Shown here: positions 53,176 to 62,344 of the stretch, in pieces
Layout of the letters: every line of letters begins with the position of its first letter
How positions within the stretch are numbered: the first letter of the stretch is position 1
NCBI RefSeq assembly: GCF_008368715.1
Contig: NZ_SMRS01000002.1
Span: 297,484 to 361,483, forward strand
DNA: 64,000 bases
Origin: Nitrincola tapanii
GTDB lineage: Bacteria > Pseudomonadota > Gammaproteobacteria > Pseudomonadales > Balneatricaceae
Direction: 5' to 3'
Position numbers and translations under genes: made by a program
The notes under the pieces: generated by a model
Databases searched by the model: none
What the model was told of the DNA's origin: nothing
Seen by the model: only the letters and a program-made list of their open reading frames with translations

Positions 53176-55344
53176 ATGCGAATCAAAACACGTGTATCTC
53201 TTGGTTTTTCTGCGGTTGCTTTGATAGCGCTTTTATTGGGACTTTTAGGTTATTTGGGTGCCACGCGCAGCCAAAGCGCTGTACAAGCGCTGGGTGAGGA
53301 GCGCCTGCCGGGAGTACAAAGTGTCTTAGAGATGCAGATCGCTTTATCACAGGTGGTGACAGGTGTTCGTACCCTGCTGGATCAACACGCCGACCTGGAT
53401 GCACGTCAGCGTGAATATGGTCAGATTACCCAAGCACGTCAGAAATATCGTGCCGCGATGGAGGTCTACGAGTCACTCCCACGTTCAGACGCCGAAGAAG
53501 CGCTGTGGCAAAGTTTTCTGGCGACCTTGCCCGCATGGGTGGAGGCAAACAATGAGATCTTGGCGCTGCATCGGCAGTTAGATGAAGCGCGTCAGCGAGG
53601 TCAGGATATGACGCCGTTACAGGAGCGTTTGTCGGAAATGACGATGGGGCAAACCCTAATTTATCAAATAGAAGCCTTCAGTTTTTTAGATCAGGTGGTG
53701 TATCTGAACATGGCTGCGGCGAGCAGTGATGTAGACGCCAGCCTAAAACAGGCAGCGGATCTAAAATCGATCAGTCTGTTGGCCATGATTCTAGGCGTTT
53801 TACTCGCGGGATTTTTAGGCTTCAGTATTACTCGAGCCATCACGCGTCCGCTGCGGCAGATGGTGTTAGCGGTAGAAACGGTCAGTGAAAATGGTGATTT
53901 TGGTCAGCGTGTTGAATACCAGGGTGAAGATGAAATCGGTCAGGTGATACGCGCGTTCAACAAACTCTTAGCCATGCAACAGGCCGCACTCGCTGAAGCC
54001 AGCGCGACCGTGGCCGCCTTAGCCGCTGGTGAGATACACCAACGTGTACAGGGTGATTATGCGGGTGATCTTCTTGCGCTAAAAGAGGGGATCAACCGGA
54101 GTGCGACCACCATAGAGTTTACGGTTGCTGAGTTACGTAAAGTCATGGCGGCGATACGTCTTGGTGAGTTTGATCTGAAGATTCATTCGGATCAGGTCAG
54201 TGGCGAATTTTCCGCAATGCTAAAGGATGCGGATGTGGGGATGCAGGCGCTGTATCAGAGTATTCAGGGCATCATAACCGTCATGTCTCAGACTCAGCAG
54301 GGGGTATTTACCTTCCGAGTGGAAGCTGATGCAGAAGGGGATCTGTTACGACTGAAAGAGATGGTGAATACCTCGGTGCAAGCCCTAGAAGAAGCGATGG
54401 CGGATATTAGCCAGATCATGGTGGCACAAGCTGAAGGAGATTTAACCCAGCGTATTCAGCGCAGTTATCCGGGTGAGCTGGGTGTGGTCACTCAGGCGGC
54501 CAACCATACGGCTGACAAGCTGGATGAGGTTGTGGTCAGCATCCGTGAAGCGGTTGAAGCCGTGAATACCGCCGCGGCTGAAATTGCTGCCGGTAATGCC
54601 GATCTTTCACAGCGCACGGAAGAGCAGGCGTCCAGTCTGGAAGAGACAGCTTCCAGCCTAGAAGAACTGACTTCGACGGTCAGTCTGAATGCGGAGAAAG
54701 CACAAAAAGCCAATAGCCTGGTGCATGATGCCAGCCTGTTGGCAGAAGATGGCGGGCGTAAAGCTCAGCATGTTGTCAGCACCATGCAGGCTATTCGCGA
54801 AAGTTCTGCACGTATTGCTGAAATTACCAGCATGATCGATGCGATTGCCTTCCAAACCAACATACTGGCACTCAATGCTGCCGTCGAAGCGGCGCGCGCA
54901 GGGGAACAGGGGCGTGGTTTTGCGGTGGTCGCGAGTGAGGTACGGGCTTTAGCGCAACGTTCGGCGTCCGCAGCGCGTGAAATTAAAGACTTGATTACAG
55001 AATCCTCTAGCATCATTGCGGAGGGCGGCGAGTTAGTCGGTGAAACCGGTACGGCCATTGCTAGAATTGTAGAAGCTGTGTGTCATGTCACCCTTTTGAT
55101 GGGTGAAATCTCAACCGCCAGTCAAGAACAAAGTGATGGAATTGAGCAGGTGAATCGTGCAGTGACACAAATGGATCAGGTCACACAGCAAAATGCGGCC
55201 CTGGTAGAGGAAGCCGCAGCTGCGGCTGAATCCTTAGAAGAGCAGGCAAGAGTGTTGCTGGATACGGTTGCCATCTTTCGTTTGCAGCAGACAGGGATCT
55301 TGGCTTTACCGAATCATCCGGCATCGGATTCCTGGGCCAGTTGA
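53176..55344 (+). CDS. Methyl-accepting chemotaxis protein with multiple HAMP domains
   Basis: This 722-residue receptor has two transmembrane helices (about residues 9-30 and 198-218) enclosing a helical periplasmic domain. After the first HAMP (A-I-T-R-P-L-R-Q-M) there are further HAMP-like units: repeated [20 protein letters not shown] and [11 protein letters not shown] segments each mark one. This is a poly-HAMP chain. The signalling tip is [20 protein letters not shown] followed by [17 protein letters not shown]. The tip class differs from the DQTNLLALN type of its neighbours, suggesting a different chemosensory array. No pentapeptide for CheR was seen. Confidence 0.92.
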   Translation: MRIKTRVSLGFSAVALIALLLGLLGYLGATRSQSAVQALGEERLPGVQSVLEMQIALSQVVTGVRTLLDQHADLDARQREYGQITQARQKYRAAMEVYESLPRSDAEEALWQSFLATLPAWVEANNEILALHRQLDEARQRGQDMTPLQERLSEMTMGQTLIYQIEAFSFLDQVVYLNMAAASSDVDASLKQAADLKSISLLAMILGVLLAGFLGFSITRAITRPLRQMVLAVETVSENGDFGQRVEYQGEDEIGQVIRAFNKLLAMQQAALAEASATVAALAAGEIHQRVQGDYAGDLLALKEGINRSATTIEFTVAELRKVMAAIRLGEFDLKIHSDQVSGEFSAMLKDADVGMQALYQSIQGIITVMSQTQQGVFTFRVEADAEGDLLRLKEMVNTSVQALEEAMADISQIMVAQAEGDLTQRIQRSYPGELGVVTQAANHTADKLDEVVVSIREAVEAVNTAAAEIAAGNADLSQRTEEQASSLEETASSLEELTSTVSLNAEKAQKANSLVHDASLLAEDGGRKAQHVVSTMQAIRESSARIAEITSMIDAIAFQTNILALNAAVEAARAGEQGRGFAVVASEVRALAQRSASAAREIKDLITESSSIIAEGGELVGETGTAIARIVEAVCHVTLLMGEISTASQEQSDGIEQVNRAVTQMDQVTQQNAALVEEAAAAAESLEEQARVLLDTVAIFRLQQTGILALPNHPASDSWAS

Positions 55345-55509
55345 TGGGGCAAAACACGTCATTGACCTGACAATGTATCAGTTCACCTCTGAATTGTATC
55401 AAGACCCTACGGACGCTCGGCATTTCGCTTGAGTGTCCCCTTCCTTCTACTTCTCTGCTTTGAGTAGTGTGACCCACGCATCAATGTCTATGTAGTGGGT
55501 CAGCCTATA

Positions 55510-57675
55510 ATGAAAAACAATCAGCCCGTCACGCAGCACAATTATCCGGTTCGTGCCGACTGTGCCATCATCTCCCATACCGATGACAAGGGTAGAATTA
55601 CCTATGTAAATGATGACTTTGTGGACTATGCCGGTTTCACTCGCGCAGAGTTGATTGGCAAAGCTCACAATATCATTCGCCATCCCGACATGCCGGAAGA
55701 AGCGTTTCGCGATATGTGGGCAACCCTGAAGGCAGGGCGTGCCTGGCAGGCCATCGTCAAAAACCGACGCAAAAATGGGGATCATTACTGGGTCAAAGCC
55801 ACGGCTTCCCCGCGTGCAGAAGGTGGCTATATCAGTGTGCGTTTGCAAGCCACAGATGCCGAAATTCAACAGGCGGAAGAACTCTATCGGCAGATGCGCC
55901 AGGGCAGCGGGCATCGTCTGGAAGGTGGATATGTGGTTGCACCGGGGCTCCTCGGTTATTTGACGGCTCCCAAGCGTTACTTTCAATCACTCAATTTTGG
56001 TTGGAAATTGTTATTGCCCACCCTCCTGCTTTCTACCCTCATGCTCTTTGTGATGGCGCTACAGCTGCAGCAGCTTTATGAAGACACCTTGGAACAAGCG
56101 GGCGCACAGAATGCTGAAGATCTTATCGATATGGCGTTTAATGCGCGTATTTTCTACAACGAACATATCTTGCCCAAAGCGCGTGCTGCCGGGTTAGGCA
56201 TTTCTCATGATCATCTGAACAATCCACACGCCGTTCCACTTCCGGCAACGGTGATGCGTTCACTAGGTGAGATGACACAGGGGCAGGGAGGCTCAAGTTT
56301 TCGACTTTACAGTGATCAGCCTTTTCGCTTCCGACAGTCATCGGAAACGCAACTGGATGAGTTTGAGCGTGCTGCCATTGAGTATTTAAGAAACAATCCC
56401 GATGCCCATTTTTCGCAGCGGATCGAAATTCAAGGCAAGCCTTATTACCGCATGGCCAAAGCCGATGTGATGACTCAGCCCGGGTGTTTGAGTTGTCATA
56501 ATACTCATCCCGATTCACCGCGGCAGGATTGGAAACTGGGCGATGTTCGTGGGGTCGCTCAAGCAACGGTACCTCTTGCTGATCTTAGTTCAGCTTTTGG
56601 GATACCGGTGCGTAATCTAGGGGTTTCCGTTGCTTTAATGCTGGGGCTGCTGATGTTGATGCTGGCTTGGGTCACTTTGGCGCAGCGTAACCGTCTGCAA
56701 CGGTTAAAACTGGCAACGGAACAGATCACGTCTGGCAATCTCGTTGAGCCTTTACCTTTAGGTCGCGGCGATGAAATCGGCACGTTGTTTAATGCCGTGG
56801 TGATTATGCGTAATCGTTTGTATGAAATCCTGTTTCAAATCAATGTCTCGACTCGTTCTTTGGCGCATTCTGTTGCAGAGATGGTGGCCGCGAGTCAGGA
56901 CACGGCGCGCGGTGCGGTGGAGCAGTCCAACGCCTCTGCCAGCATGGCCGCGGCGCTAGAAGAGTTAAGCGCCTCAGTTAGCCATATAGGTGAAAATGCC
57001 AGTGCAGCGCATCAAGCGTCTTTGCAAGCCGGAGACGTGGCTCGACAGGGGGCACAAGCGGTCTATGCGAGTAGTCATGAAATGAAAAACATTGCCGTTG
57101 CTGTACAGCAGTCAGCTCAGCGCCTACAAGCCTTGGAGGCGCTCTCTGCCAACATTGGTCAGATCGTTTCGACCATTCATGGGGTCGCCGATCAGACCAA
57201 TTTATTGGCATTAAACGCAGCCATTGAAGCCGCGCGTGCGGGCGAACATGGGCGAGGGTTTGCTGTTGTGGCCGATGAGGTGCGTAGTCTGGCCGAGCGC
57301 ACGGCGATGTCGACCGTAGAAATTTCCAAGATTGTTGGACAAATTCAACATGAAACGGATGCAGCCGCGATAGAGATGCAGCAGGGTGTCAACAAGGTGG
57401 AAGATGGCGTGGATAAGGCCAAGCAGGCCGGTGAGTCTGTGGCGGAAATCGAACAGGGTACCTATGAGGTTGTGGCCGCAACACAAGAGATACAGCAGGT
57501 TTTAGAAGAGCAGAGTCAGGCCGCGCGTGAGGTGTCAGCAACGGTGGAAAATATTGCAAAACTGGCAGAAAACAATGCGGTACAGGCACATCAAGCGTTA
57601 GAAGCCTGTGCACGCGTTCAAGAAGTCAGCCAATTATTAGCTGGACTGGGGAAAGAGTTCCGAGTGTTCAGGTAG
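55510..57675 (+). CDS. Aer-like chemoreceptor with FAD PAS and periplasmic haem c domain
   Basis: The ATG at 55510 gives 721 residues with the Aer-type start M-K-N-N-Q-P-V-T-Q. The N-terminal PAS domain matches Aer (N-I-I-R-H-P-D-M-P, then [16 protein letters not shown]), which binds FAD and reports redox state. Two transmembrane helices (about 160-185 and 375-395) enclose a roughly 190-residue periplasmic domain of the DUF3365/Tll0287-like type. That domain contains a C-L-S-C-H haem c attachment motif near residue 326. HAMP and an intact signalling tip follow. Aer itself has no periplasmic domain, so this receptor seems to read two redox cofactors on opposite sides of the membrane. Confidence 0.9.
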   Translation: MKNNQPVTQHNYPVRADCAIISHTDDKGRITYVNDDFVDYAGFTRAELIGKAHNIIRHPDMPEEAFRDMWATLKAGRAWQAIVKNRRKNGDHYWVKATASPRAEGGYISVRLQATDAEIQQAEELYRQMRQGSGHRLEGGYVVAPGLLGYLTAPKRYFQSLNFGWKLLLPTLLLSTLMLFVMALQLQQLYEDTLEQAGAQNAEDLIDMAFNARIFYNEHILPKARAAGLGISHDHLNNPHAVPLPATVMRSLGEMTQGQGGSSFRLYSDQPFRFRQSSETQLDEFERAAIEYLRNNPDAHFSQRIEIQGKPYYRMAKADVMTQPGCLSCHNTHPDSPRQDWKLGDVRGVAQATVPLADLSSAFGIPVRNLGVSVALMLGLLMLMLAWVTLAQRNRLQRLKLATEQITSGNLVEPLPLGRGDEIGTLFNAVVIMRNRLYEILFQINVSTRSLAHSVAEMVAASQDTARGAVEQSNASASMAAALEELSASVSHIGENASAAHQASLQAGDVARQGAQAVYASSHEMKNIAVAVQQSAQRLQALEALSANIGQIVSTIHGVADQTNLLALNAAIEAARAGEHGRGFAVVADEVRSLAERTAMSTVEISKIVGQIQHETDAAAIEMQQGVNKVEDGVDKAKQAGESVAEIEQGTYEVVAATQEIQQVLEEQSQAAREVSATVENIAKLAENNAVQAHQALEACARVQEVSQLLAGLGKEFRVFR

Positions 57676-57703
57676 TGTGGCTGAGCTTTCAAAAGGAAGA
57701 TGA

Positions 57704-58029
57704 ATGACTCTTTGGATAAGAACGTTACGGGTGATGCTTTATGATCTGCTGGTGGCGGCTGCATCCGGTGCGCCAAGTGTCTGGGCAGAAAGTAAAAAGG
57801 AAATGCACCTGGGTGTTTTGAATTAGAGCAAGCGGTTGCACAGGTGTGCTTGCAAACAGATGTTTGGCCGCAGATTTACGCCAGCCCGGATGAAATGACA
57901 CGACTCTTTCAGAATCTGATCGGGAATGCGTTGAAATATCATCGTCCTGATCAGCATCCTGTCGTACGGATAGGCGTTGAGGCTATGCCGGAACATTGGC
58001 GGTTTTATGTGGAGCCTGAATCCTTCTGA
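57704..58029 (+). pseudogene. Remnant of a sensor histidine kinase
   Basis: AAGGA and an ATG at 57704 open a 40-codon frame with a signal peptide (cleavage near V-W-A-E) and K-K-E-M-H-L-G-V-L-N, the first strand of a periplasmic binding domain of the PhnD-like sensor-kinase type. A stop at 57824 ends it. In another frame, from about 57817, follow L-E-Q-A-V, Y-A-S-P-D-E-M-T-R-L and L-F-Q-N-L-I-G-N-A-L-K-Y-H-R, the N box of a histidine kinase ATPase domain. A stop then truncates it. The middle of the kinase (dimerisation helix and most of the sensor) is deleted. It lies beside a REC-hemerythrin gene, perhaps its lost partner. Confidence 0.75.
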
Positions 58030-58067
58030 GGGGCAACCTCGCATCTGCAAACATATCAGATAAGAGT

Positions 58068-59003
58068 TCAAGCCAAGCGTAAAACGCGCCCTTGATTAAA
58101 TGCCTGATCCCAACTGAGTAGATGTTGGTGCCAGGCTTTTTGCAGTTGCTCTACATGAGTGAGCGCGATGGTGAGGCGCTCTTCTCTGATCAGGCTTACC
58201 AGCATTTCAGTTTCCTGTAATAACAGCTGATGCTCTAAGTTGTGGCTTTCTTGATCAGGGTAGTTTGCTTCGCGGTGGCGATGCCCTTCAAGCGCAAAAA
58301 ACTCAGTCGTGTAAAAAATCAAATCATCCAACCGCTCATCTTCAGATTTCTGATCGTTTCTCTGCAAATGTCGTTGAAACAGAGCGATTAGCTGCAAAAT
58401 GTGCAGCAATAACCGATCCATCTTCTCATCCCCGGTTTTATACTCCTGCGACCAAACGCCAATCAGCTGCTGGGAAATCCCTCCCTGATTCTCAAGACGT
58501 TGAATCAGAGAGTCTTTGCGTTTCTGATCAACTACTTGCAGATCGGTTTTACCAAGCTGATAGATCGCGGTGTCTATCTCGGTATAGTGTTCAGGTGATT
58601 TCAGGGCCGTTTTATGGGCAGAGGCCATGACAATTTTGTTACCCAGTGTTTTGCCATTAAAGGGTTTATTGATGAAGCCATTGCAGTCAAGAGTCATGGC
58701 ACGCATGACATAATCCTTGATGCTGAAATCGGTCACGATGATGACGGGGAGGTCACGGCGAATTCCATATTCGCCGGTGCGTATCCATTGCAACAACTCC
58801 AGGCCATTGCCATTTGGCATTTCGATATCGGTAATGACCAGATCTATCTCTGGATGGCGTCGCAGAATGACGCTGGCATCATCACCGTTATAGGCCACGA
58901 GCACATTAGCCGCCCCCAGTTTTTGCAGTAAGTGACGTGCACAATGCACCAGGATGGGAACGTCATCTACAACGAGAATATTAAGCGGAGCTATGTTTGC
59001 CAT
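58068..59003 (-). CDS. Response regulator with degenerate hemerythrin-like domain
   Basis: This 311-residue protein has an intact N-terminal receiver: V-V-D-D near residue 12, phosphoacceptor in L-V-I-T-D-I-E-M-P near residue 56, and N-K-P-F near 112. After a linker, residues about 185-311 resemble hemerythrin: W-S-Q-E-Y-K-T-G, E-S-H-N-L-E-H-Q and W-H-Q-H-L-L-S-W-D-Q keep several iron ligands. The first ligand helix has M-D-R-L-L-L-H instead of D-x-x-H, and the H-x-x-x-E ligand segment is altered. Di-iron or oxygen binding is therefore doubtful. It is the only gene near the kinase remnant and may be orphaned. Confidence 0.75.
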   Translation of the reverse strand: MANIAPLNILVVDDVPILVHCARHLLQKLGAANVLVAYNGDDASVILRRHPEIDLVITDIEMPNGNGLELLQWIRTGEYGIRRDLPVIIVTDFSIKDYVMRAMTLDCNGFINKPFNGKTLGNKIVMASAHKTALKSPEHYTEIDTAIYQLGKTDLQVVDQKRKDSLIQRLENQGGISQQLIGVWSQEYKTGDEKMDRLLLHILQLIALFQRHLQRNDQKSEDERLDDLIFYTTEFFALEGHRHREANYPDQESHNLEHQLLLQETEMLVSLIREERLTIALTHVEQLQKAWHQHLLSWDQAFNQGRVLRLA

Positions 59004-59501
59004 GAGTACGCCTCCCTGAAGTACAGCTAAAGTATCCCATCATTCGGAAAAAATGGAAACATAAATTAGAAAAATCGGAATGATGTGCTGTCTTGCATAG
59101 AGAAGAAACAGATCAGCGTGCTGGCGTTAGCAATCATCTATAATAAAGTCGTTAAAGATCAGAAGGTTTCAGAGTTGCCAAAACCCCATATCTGGGGCAC
59201 TCTTAAATCCTGCCAGCAAGAAGTCGGCAGCTACAGTGACAAGGAAAGAAGGATGTGTCGATGTTAGGGATGGTTTGCAGTGTTTATATCTCCTCAGCAC
59301 CTCATAGGCTTTCTTGTGTATCCCCAAGCAGGGGTGCGGTACTTACCCTATTGAAACGTGGTTTGTCACTTGCTTTACCTTTTGGTTGTATTGACTGGAT
59401 GGTGAGTTCAATTAATTCAGTTAGTTACGGATAGTTGAGAGTAGTTAAAAGGTATACCTGATAATAATTATTATGAGGTCGAAGACCTCATTAACAGACT
59501 G
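59004..59501. other. 498-base non-coding region at the left edge of the cassette array
   Basis: No convincing gene was found. A 60-codon frame at 59085 has no homology or ribosome-binding site. Near the right end, three tandem 10-base units beginning GTT (59424, 59434, 59444) are followed by a perfect hairpin ATGAGGTC/GACCTCAT (59473-59480, 59484-59491) and a palindrome TTAACAG/CTGTTAA (59491-59497, 59499-59505). The last overlaps the core site that starts the first cassette. This may be a decayed recombination site; no integrase gene is present. Confidence 0.45.
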
Positions 59502-59511
59502 TTAAGCTCTG

Positions 59512-59540
59512 TTGTTGCGTGATGCGCAACATGCTATCAT
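59512..59540 (+). promoter_or_regulatory. higB promoter with embedded palindrome
   Basis: TTGTTG (59512-59517) and TATCAT (59535-59540) are separated by 17 bases. GTTGCG and CGCAAC (59514-59519, 59525-59530) form an inverted repeat across the spacer, a likely HigA operator. The -10 ends only six bases before the higB ATG, so the transcript probably starts at or within a base or two of the start codon. Confidence 0.7.
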
Positions 59541-59546
59541 TGCCTT

Positions 59547-59825
59547 ATGATTAAATCATTCCGTCACAAAGGACTGAAACGGTTTTACTCGACTGGCAAC
59601 ACGTCAGGCATACAGCCTGACCACGCCCAGAAGCTGCGTATGCAGCTGGCTGCCCTGGATACGGCGACTTCGGTGGAAGACATGGATATCCCCGGTTTTC
59701 GGCTCCACCCACTGAAGGGTAAAGACAAAGGGCGGTGGTCGATTCGGGTTAACGGAAACTGGCGCATGACGTTCAAATTCCAGGACGGTAACGCCTACAT
59801 TCTTGATTATGAGGATTATCACTAA
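59547..59825 (+). CDS. higB: HigB-type toxin (RelE/ParE superfamily)
   Basis: This 92-residue protein is a HigB-type ribosome-dependent mRNA interferase. It has the K-G-L-K-R-F-Y-S start, [10 protein letters not shown] and the [15 protein letters not shown] core, ending in L-D-Y-E-D-Y-H; basic residues and the terminal His-rich region fit the catalytic surface. No ribosome-binding site precedes the ATG, and the promoter -10 is six bases upstream, so a leaderless mRNA is likely. The stop overlaps the higA start (TAATG). Toxin-first order is typical of higBA. It is the first cassette of the array. Confidence 0.9.
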   Translation: MIKSFRHKGLKRFYSTGNTSGIQPDHAQKLRMQLAALDTATSVEDMDIPGFRLHPLKGKDKGRWSIRVNGNWRMTFKFQDGNAYILDYEDYH

Positions 59826-60118
59826 TGACTATGCATAATCCGCCGCATCCGGGTGAATTCATACGCGAGGTGTACCTGGAACCTTTCGGTATCAGCTCCC
59901 GTCAGCTTGCTTCCAGTCTGGGCGTTTCACCTTCTACTTTGTCTCGGCTGCTCAAAGGGGATAGTGGCATTAGCCCTGAAATGTCGTTGCGGCTATCCAA
60001 GGTTCTCGGGCGTACTCCTGAGAGCTGGTTGGCGATGCAAGATATGTATGACCTATGGGTGGCTCGCGGCACAGTCAATCTGGATGGTATTCATCGCCTG
60101 GACTTCGAAGCAGCTTAA
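59825..60118 (+). CDS. higA: HigA antitoxin (XRE helix-turn-helix)
   Basis: This 97-residue protein starts [12 protein letters not shown], the HigA signature. An XRE helix-turn-helix follows ([19 protein letters not shown], residues about 26-44), with the C-terminal [11 protein letters not shown] segment of the family. It neutralises HigB and probably represses the operon at the palindrome in the promoter. Its ATG overlaps the higB stop. Its own TAA (60116-60118) lies inside the inverse core of attC1, as expected for a gene that fills an integron cassette. Confidence 0.92.
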   Translation: MTMHNPPHPGEFIREVYLEPFGISSRQLASSLGVSPSTLSRLLKGDSGISPEMSLRLSKVLGRTPESWLAMQDMYDLWVARGTVNLDGIHRLDFEAA

Positions 60119-60183
60119 CCAATGGCTGTTGTCGGACGCGCCTGCGCTGGCGCTCCGGCACGCCGCAAAGCCAAGCGTTGAGG
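60113..60183 (+). other. attC1 recombination site (higBA cassette)
   Basis: The inverse core GCTTAAC (60113-60119) fits RYYYAAC. The site runs to GTTGAGG (60177-60183), six of seven bases of GTTRRRY. In between, GGCT/AGCC, TTG/CAA, CGG/CCG and GGA-GCGCC/GGCGC-TCC pair as nested imperfect arms around a TGCGCT loop. GCTTAAC is the exact complement of GTTAAGC at 59501-59507, the start of the same cassette. Confidence 0.78.
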
Positions 60184-60184
60184 C

Positions 60185-61755
60185 TGTCGGATAAGTCCCT
60201 CAGCCCTTGGCTGGCGGCATATTGATCCGCTAGGATCACTGAATCGAATTTGAGACCAGAGGTGGCAAGGGATGGCGCGGTACAAGCACTACGATTACAA
60301 CCAGACCAAGATGATACTGCTGCGTTTTGCGGATCAGATCCAACCTGGCACCTTTGAATATACGCTGAACCACGTCGTGGATACTGATCTCGATCTCAGC
60401 GTGTTTGAATCCCGCTATCGCAATGACGTCAATGGTGCTCCGGCTTATGATCCGGCAATTCTGTTAAAGGTGGTACTGTTCGCTTACTCCCGAGGGATCA
60501 CCAGTAGCCGCAAGATTGCTCAGGCGTGTCGTGAGAATGTGATTTTCATGGCACTGTCGGCTGATAGCCAACCTCATCACAGCACGATTGCTGAGTTTAT
60601 CTCCCGTATGGATGAAGTGATCGCGCCGCTGTTTACGCATGTGCTGATGGTCTGCGATGGTCTCAACCTGATTGGTCGGGAAATGTTTGCCATTGATGGC
60701 TGCAAGCTACCCTCCAATGCCGCCAAGGAGTGGAGTGGTACACGCGCTGAGTTAAACCGTAAACAAGCCAAGATCGACCGTGCGGTTTCACGCATGCTGA
60801 CCGCGCATCAACACGATGACCGTCAGGATCAACCGCCTGAAATTCTCGCTCGAGAACAGGCCCAGATTGAAAAACTGGAAAAGGTCTCTGCCAAGATAAA
60901 AAAGCACTTAGCGACCGCGCCTGAACGGCTCGGTCAGCGTGGCACACCGGTCAAGGGAAATATCACTGACCCGGATAGTGCCAATATGAAGCTGATCTAT
61001 CGCTTGGATATTGATGGTTACATTGCCGATAACCAGTTCCGTAAACGTGATCCACGCTTTGCTGAATCTGTAACCTTCAACACAGCCAAGGCACAGCGAC
61101 GTAAAGAACGCGGTGGTCAGGTAGCACAACGCTTCATACCCGCTGACTTCGATTATGATCCGCTGACGGAAACCTGCCGTTGCCCGGCTGGCCAGCCGAT
61201 GTGGAAACGCTTCAAGGGCTTGATAGATGAGCAAGAAACCATCAGCTTCCAGGGTTACCGCCAACACTGTCGAGATTGTTCTCTAAAACATCAATGCCTG
61301 CGTAGACCCAATCAACAAGATGGACGTCAGGTTAGCTTTGCACTGGGTGAGCGCAAACCCCTGTCCAGTTTTATCGAGAAGATGAAGCAAAAGATCGACA
61401 GCCCAATGGGCCGCCATATCTACAGCCAGCGCTTGGGTACAGTAGAGCCGGTGTTCGGCAACCTGGAAAGCAATAAAGGCTTGAGTCGATTTACTCTAAG
61501 GGGTAAATCCAAGGTGAACGCGCAGTGGTTGATGTACTGTATGGTGCATAACCTTGAGAAAATTGCGACACAGGGGCAACAAAGGCATTAACAGAGCCAA
61601 AAGCCTCTGCATGGTGGCTGTGACCGCCTTAGATAATGAATATCGTCTGTTTGAATAAGTAAAACGATTTACTGATTTGAGCAGGTCACAATTAACAGAA
61701 TGAAGCAGGCGCTGTCGATGCTGGGGATTTTGATTTCAAAATGTCTAATTCGACA
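60185..61755 (+). mobile_element. IS1182-family insertion sequence, defective
   Basis: Imperfect terminal inverted repeats bound the element: TGTCGGATAAG at 60185 and, on the other strand, TGTCGAATTAG reading inward from 61755. The 1571-base element carries one transposase gene. GGC flanks both ends (60182-60184 and 61756-61758), possibly a short target duplication. It lies directly against the end of attC1, consistent with the known preference of this family for palindromic targets. The transposase is internally deleted, so autonomous movement is unlikely. Confidence 0.75.
60272..61591 (+). CDS. IS1182-family transposase with internal deletion
   Basis: This 439-residue protein is shorter than full-length relatives, which I recall as roughly 520. 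The N-terminal half has the family start M-A-R-Y-K-H-Y-D-Y and the first catalytic Asp in F-A-I-D-G-C-K-L-P-S-N. The C-terminal part has the Cys cluster C-R-D-C-S-L-K-H-Q-C-L and the catalytic Glu in R-L-G-T-V-E-P-V-F-G-N. At residue 240 or so, N-I-T-D-P-D-S-A-N-M-K jumps straight to I-D-G-Y-I-A-D-N-Q. About 80 residues that normally hold the second catalytic Asp (A-D-x-G-Y/F-H) are missing, in frame. The enzyme is therefore expected to be inactive. Confidence 0.85.
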   Translation: MARYKHYDYNQTKMILLRFADQIQPGTFEYTLNHVVDTDLDLSVFESRYRNDVNGAPAYDPAILLKVVLFAYSRGITSSRKIAQACRENVIFMALSADSQPHHSTIAEFISRMDEVIAPLFTHVLMVCDGLNLIGREMFAIDGCKLPSNAAKEWSGTRAELNRKQAKIDRAVSRMLTAHQHDDRQDQPPEILAREQAQIEKLEKVSAKIKKHLATAPERLGQRGTPVKGNITDPDSANMKLIYRLDIDGYIADNQFRKRDPRFAESVTFNTAKAQRRKERGGQVAQRFIPADFDYDPLTETCRCPAGQPMWKRFKGLIDEQETISFQGYRQHCRDCSLKHQCLRRPNQQDGRQVSFALGERKPLSSFIEKMKQKIDSPMGRHIYSQRLGTVEPVFGNLESNKGLSRFTLRGKSKVNAQWLMYCMVHNLEKIATQGQQRH

Positions 61756-61821
61756 GGCTCGTTAGCAGTCAATCATATCCACTTCCTTGCTAAATGAGTA
61801 AAAAAGGAATAATTTATACTC

Positions 61822-62085
61822 ATGAACACGTTTGAATTTGATGGTGAAAAAAGTCAAGCGAACCTCCATAAGCATGGAATTGATTTCCATGATGCACAGG
61901 CTTTGTGGCAAGACCAAGATTTACTAGAGATTCAAGCTAAGTCAGATGATGAACCTCGTTACCTTGTCATTGGTCTTATAGGTGATAAGCACTGGTCTGC
62001 CGTGATCACATACCGAGGTGAAAAAATACGAATTATTTCGGTAAGACGTTCACGCAAGAGAGAGGTAGAGTTGTATGAAAGCTAA
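61822..62085 (+). CDS. brnT: BrnT-family toxin
   Basis: This 87-residue protein matches BrnT ribonuclease toxins (RelE-like fold): F-E-F-D-G-E-K-S-Q-A-N-L-H-K-H-G-I-D-F at the start, and the closing K-I-R-I-I-S-V-R-R-S-R-K-R-E-V-E-L-Y-E. It halts translation when free and is neutralised by BrnA. AAGGA lies 13 bases before the ATG. The gene is in the second cassette, which begins at TTAGCA (61762) just outside the IS1182 element. Its 3' end overlaps brnA by 11 bases, so the two are coupled. Confidence 0.92.
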   Translation: MNTFEFDGEKSQANLHKHGIDFHDAQALWQDQDLLEIQAKSDDEPRYLVIGLIGDKHWSAVITYRGEKIRIISVRRSRKREVELYES

Positions 62086-62344
62086 TGAATTTGATTCAAA
62101 ATTTGATGAGAGTGCAGAAGACATCATTGACGATCTTGATGTAACAACTGCACGCCGAGTAAATCATGAAGCAAAGCGCATTAATGTTGATTTTCCTGCA
62201 TGGGTAGTTGAATCGCTTGATCGCGAAGCTGCTCGAATAGGAGTCACTCGCCAATCCATTATTAAAGTTTGGCTAGTAGAGCGTTTGCGTGCTGAAGCTG
62301 CTAATAAGCCGCTGAAAAGTGACACCGCGAGCGGTGCACTTTAG
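62075..62344 (+). CDS. brnA: BrnA-family antitoxin (ribbon-helix-helix)
   Basis: This 89-residue antitoxin has an acidic N-terminus and a C-terminal ribbon-helix-helix: R-I-N-V-D-F-P-A-W-V-V-E-S-L-D-R-E-A and I-G-V-T-R-Q-S-I-I-K-V-W-L. It binds BrnT and represses the operon. The final residues (N-K-P-L-K-S-D-T-A-S-G-A-L) and the TAG stop at 62342-62344 are encoded inside attC2, so the coding frame runs through the recombination site. This confirms that gene and attC have evolved as one unit. Confidence 0.88.
   Translation: MKANEFDSKFDESAEDIIDDLDVTTARRVNHEAKRINVDFPAWVVESLDREAARIGVTRQSIIKVWLVERLRAEAANKPLKSDTASGAL

Noticed and set aside
59085..59267. 60-codon frame between the REC-hemerythrin and higB genes
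   Set aside because: No recognisable protein features or ribosome-binding site, and a composition close to random; treated as non-coding.
61700..61767. CTGTCGA / TCGACAG palindrome that looked like a fourth attC
   Set aside because: The right arm is the terminal inverted repeat of the IS1182 element, which explains the symmetry; it is not an attC stem.
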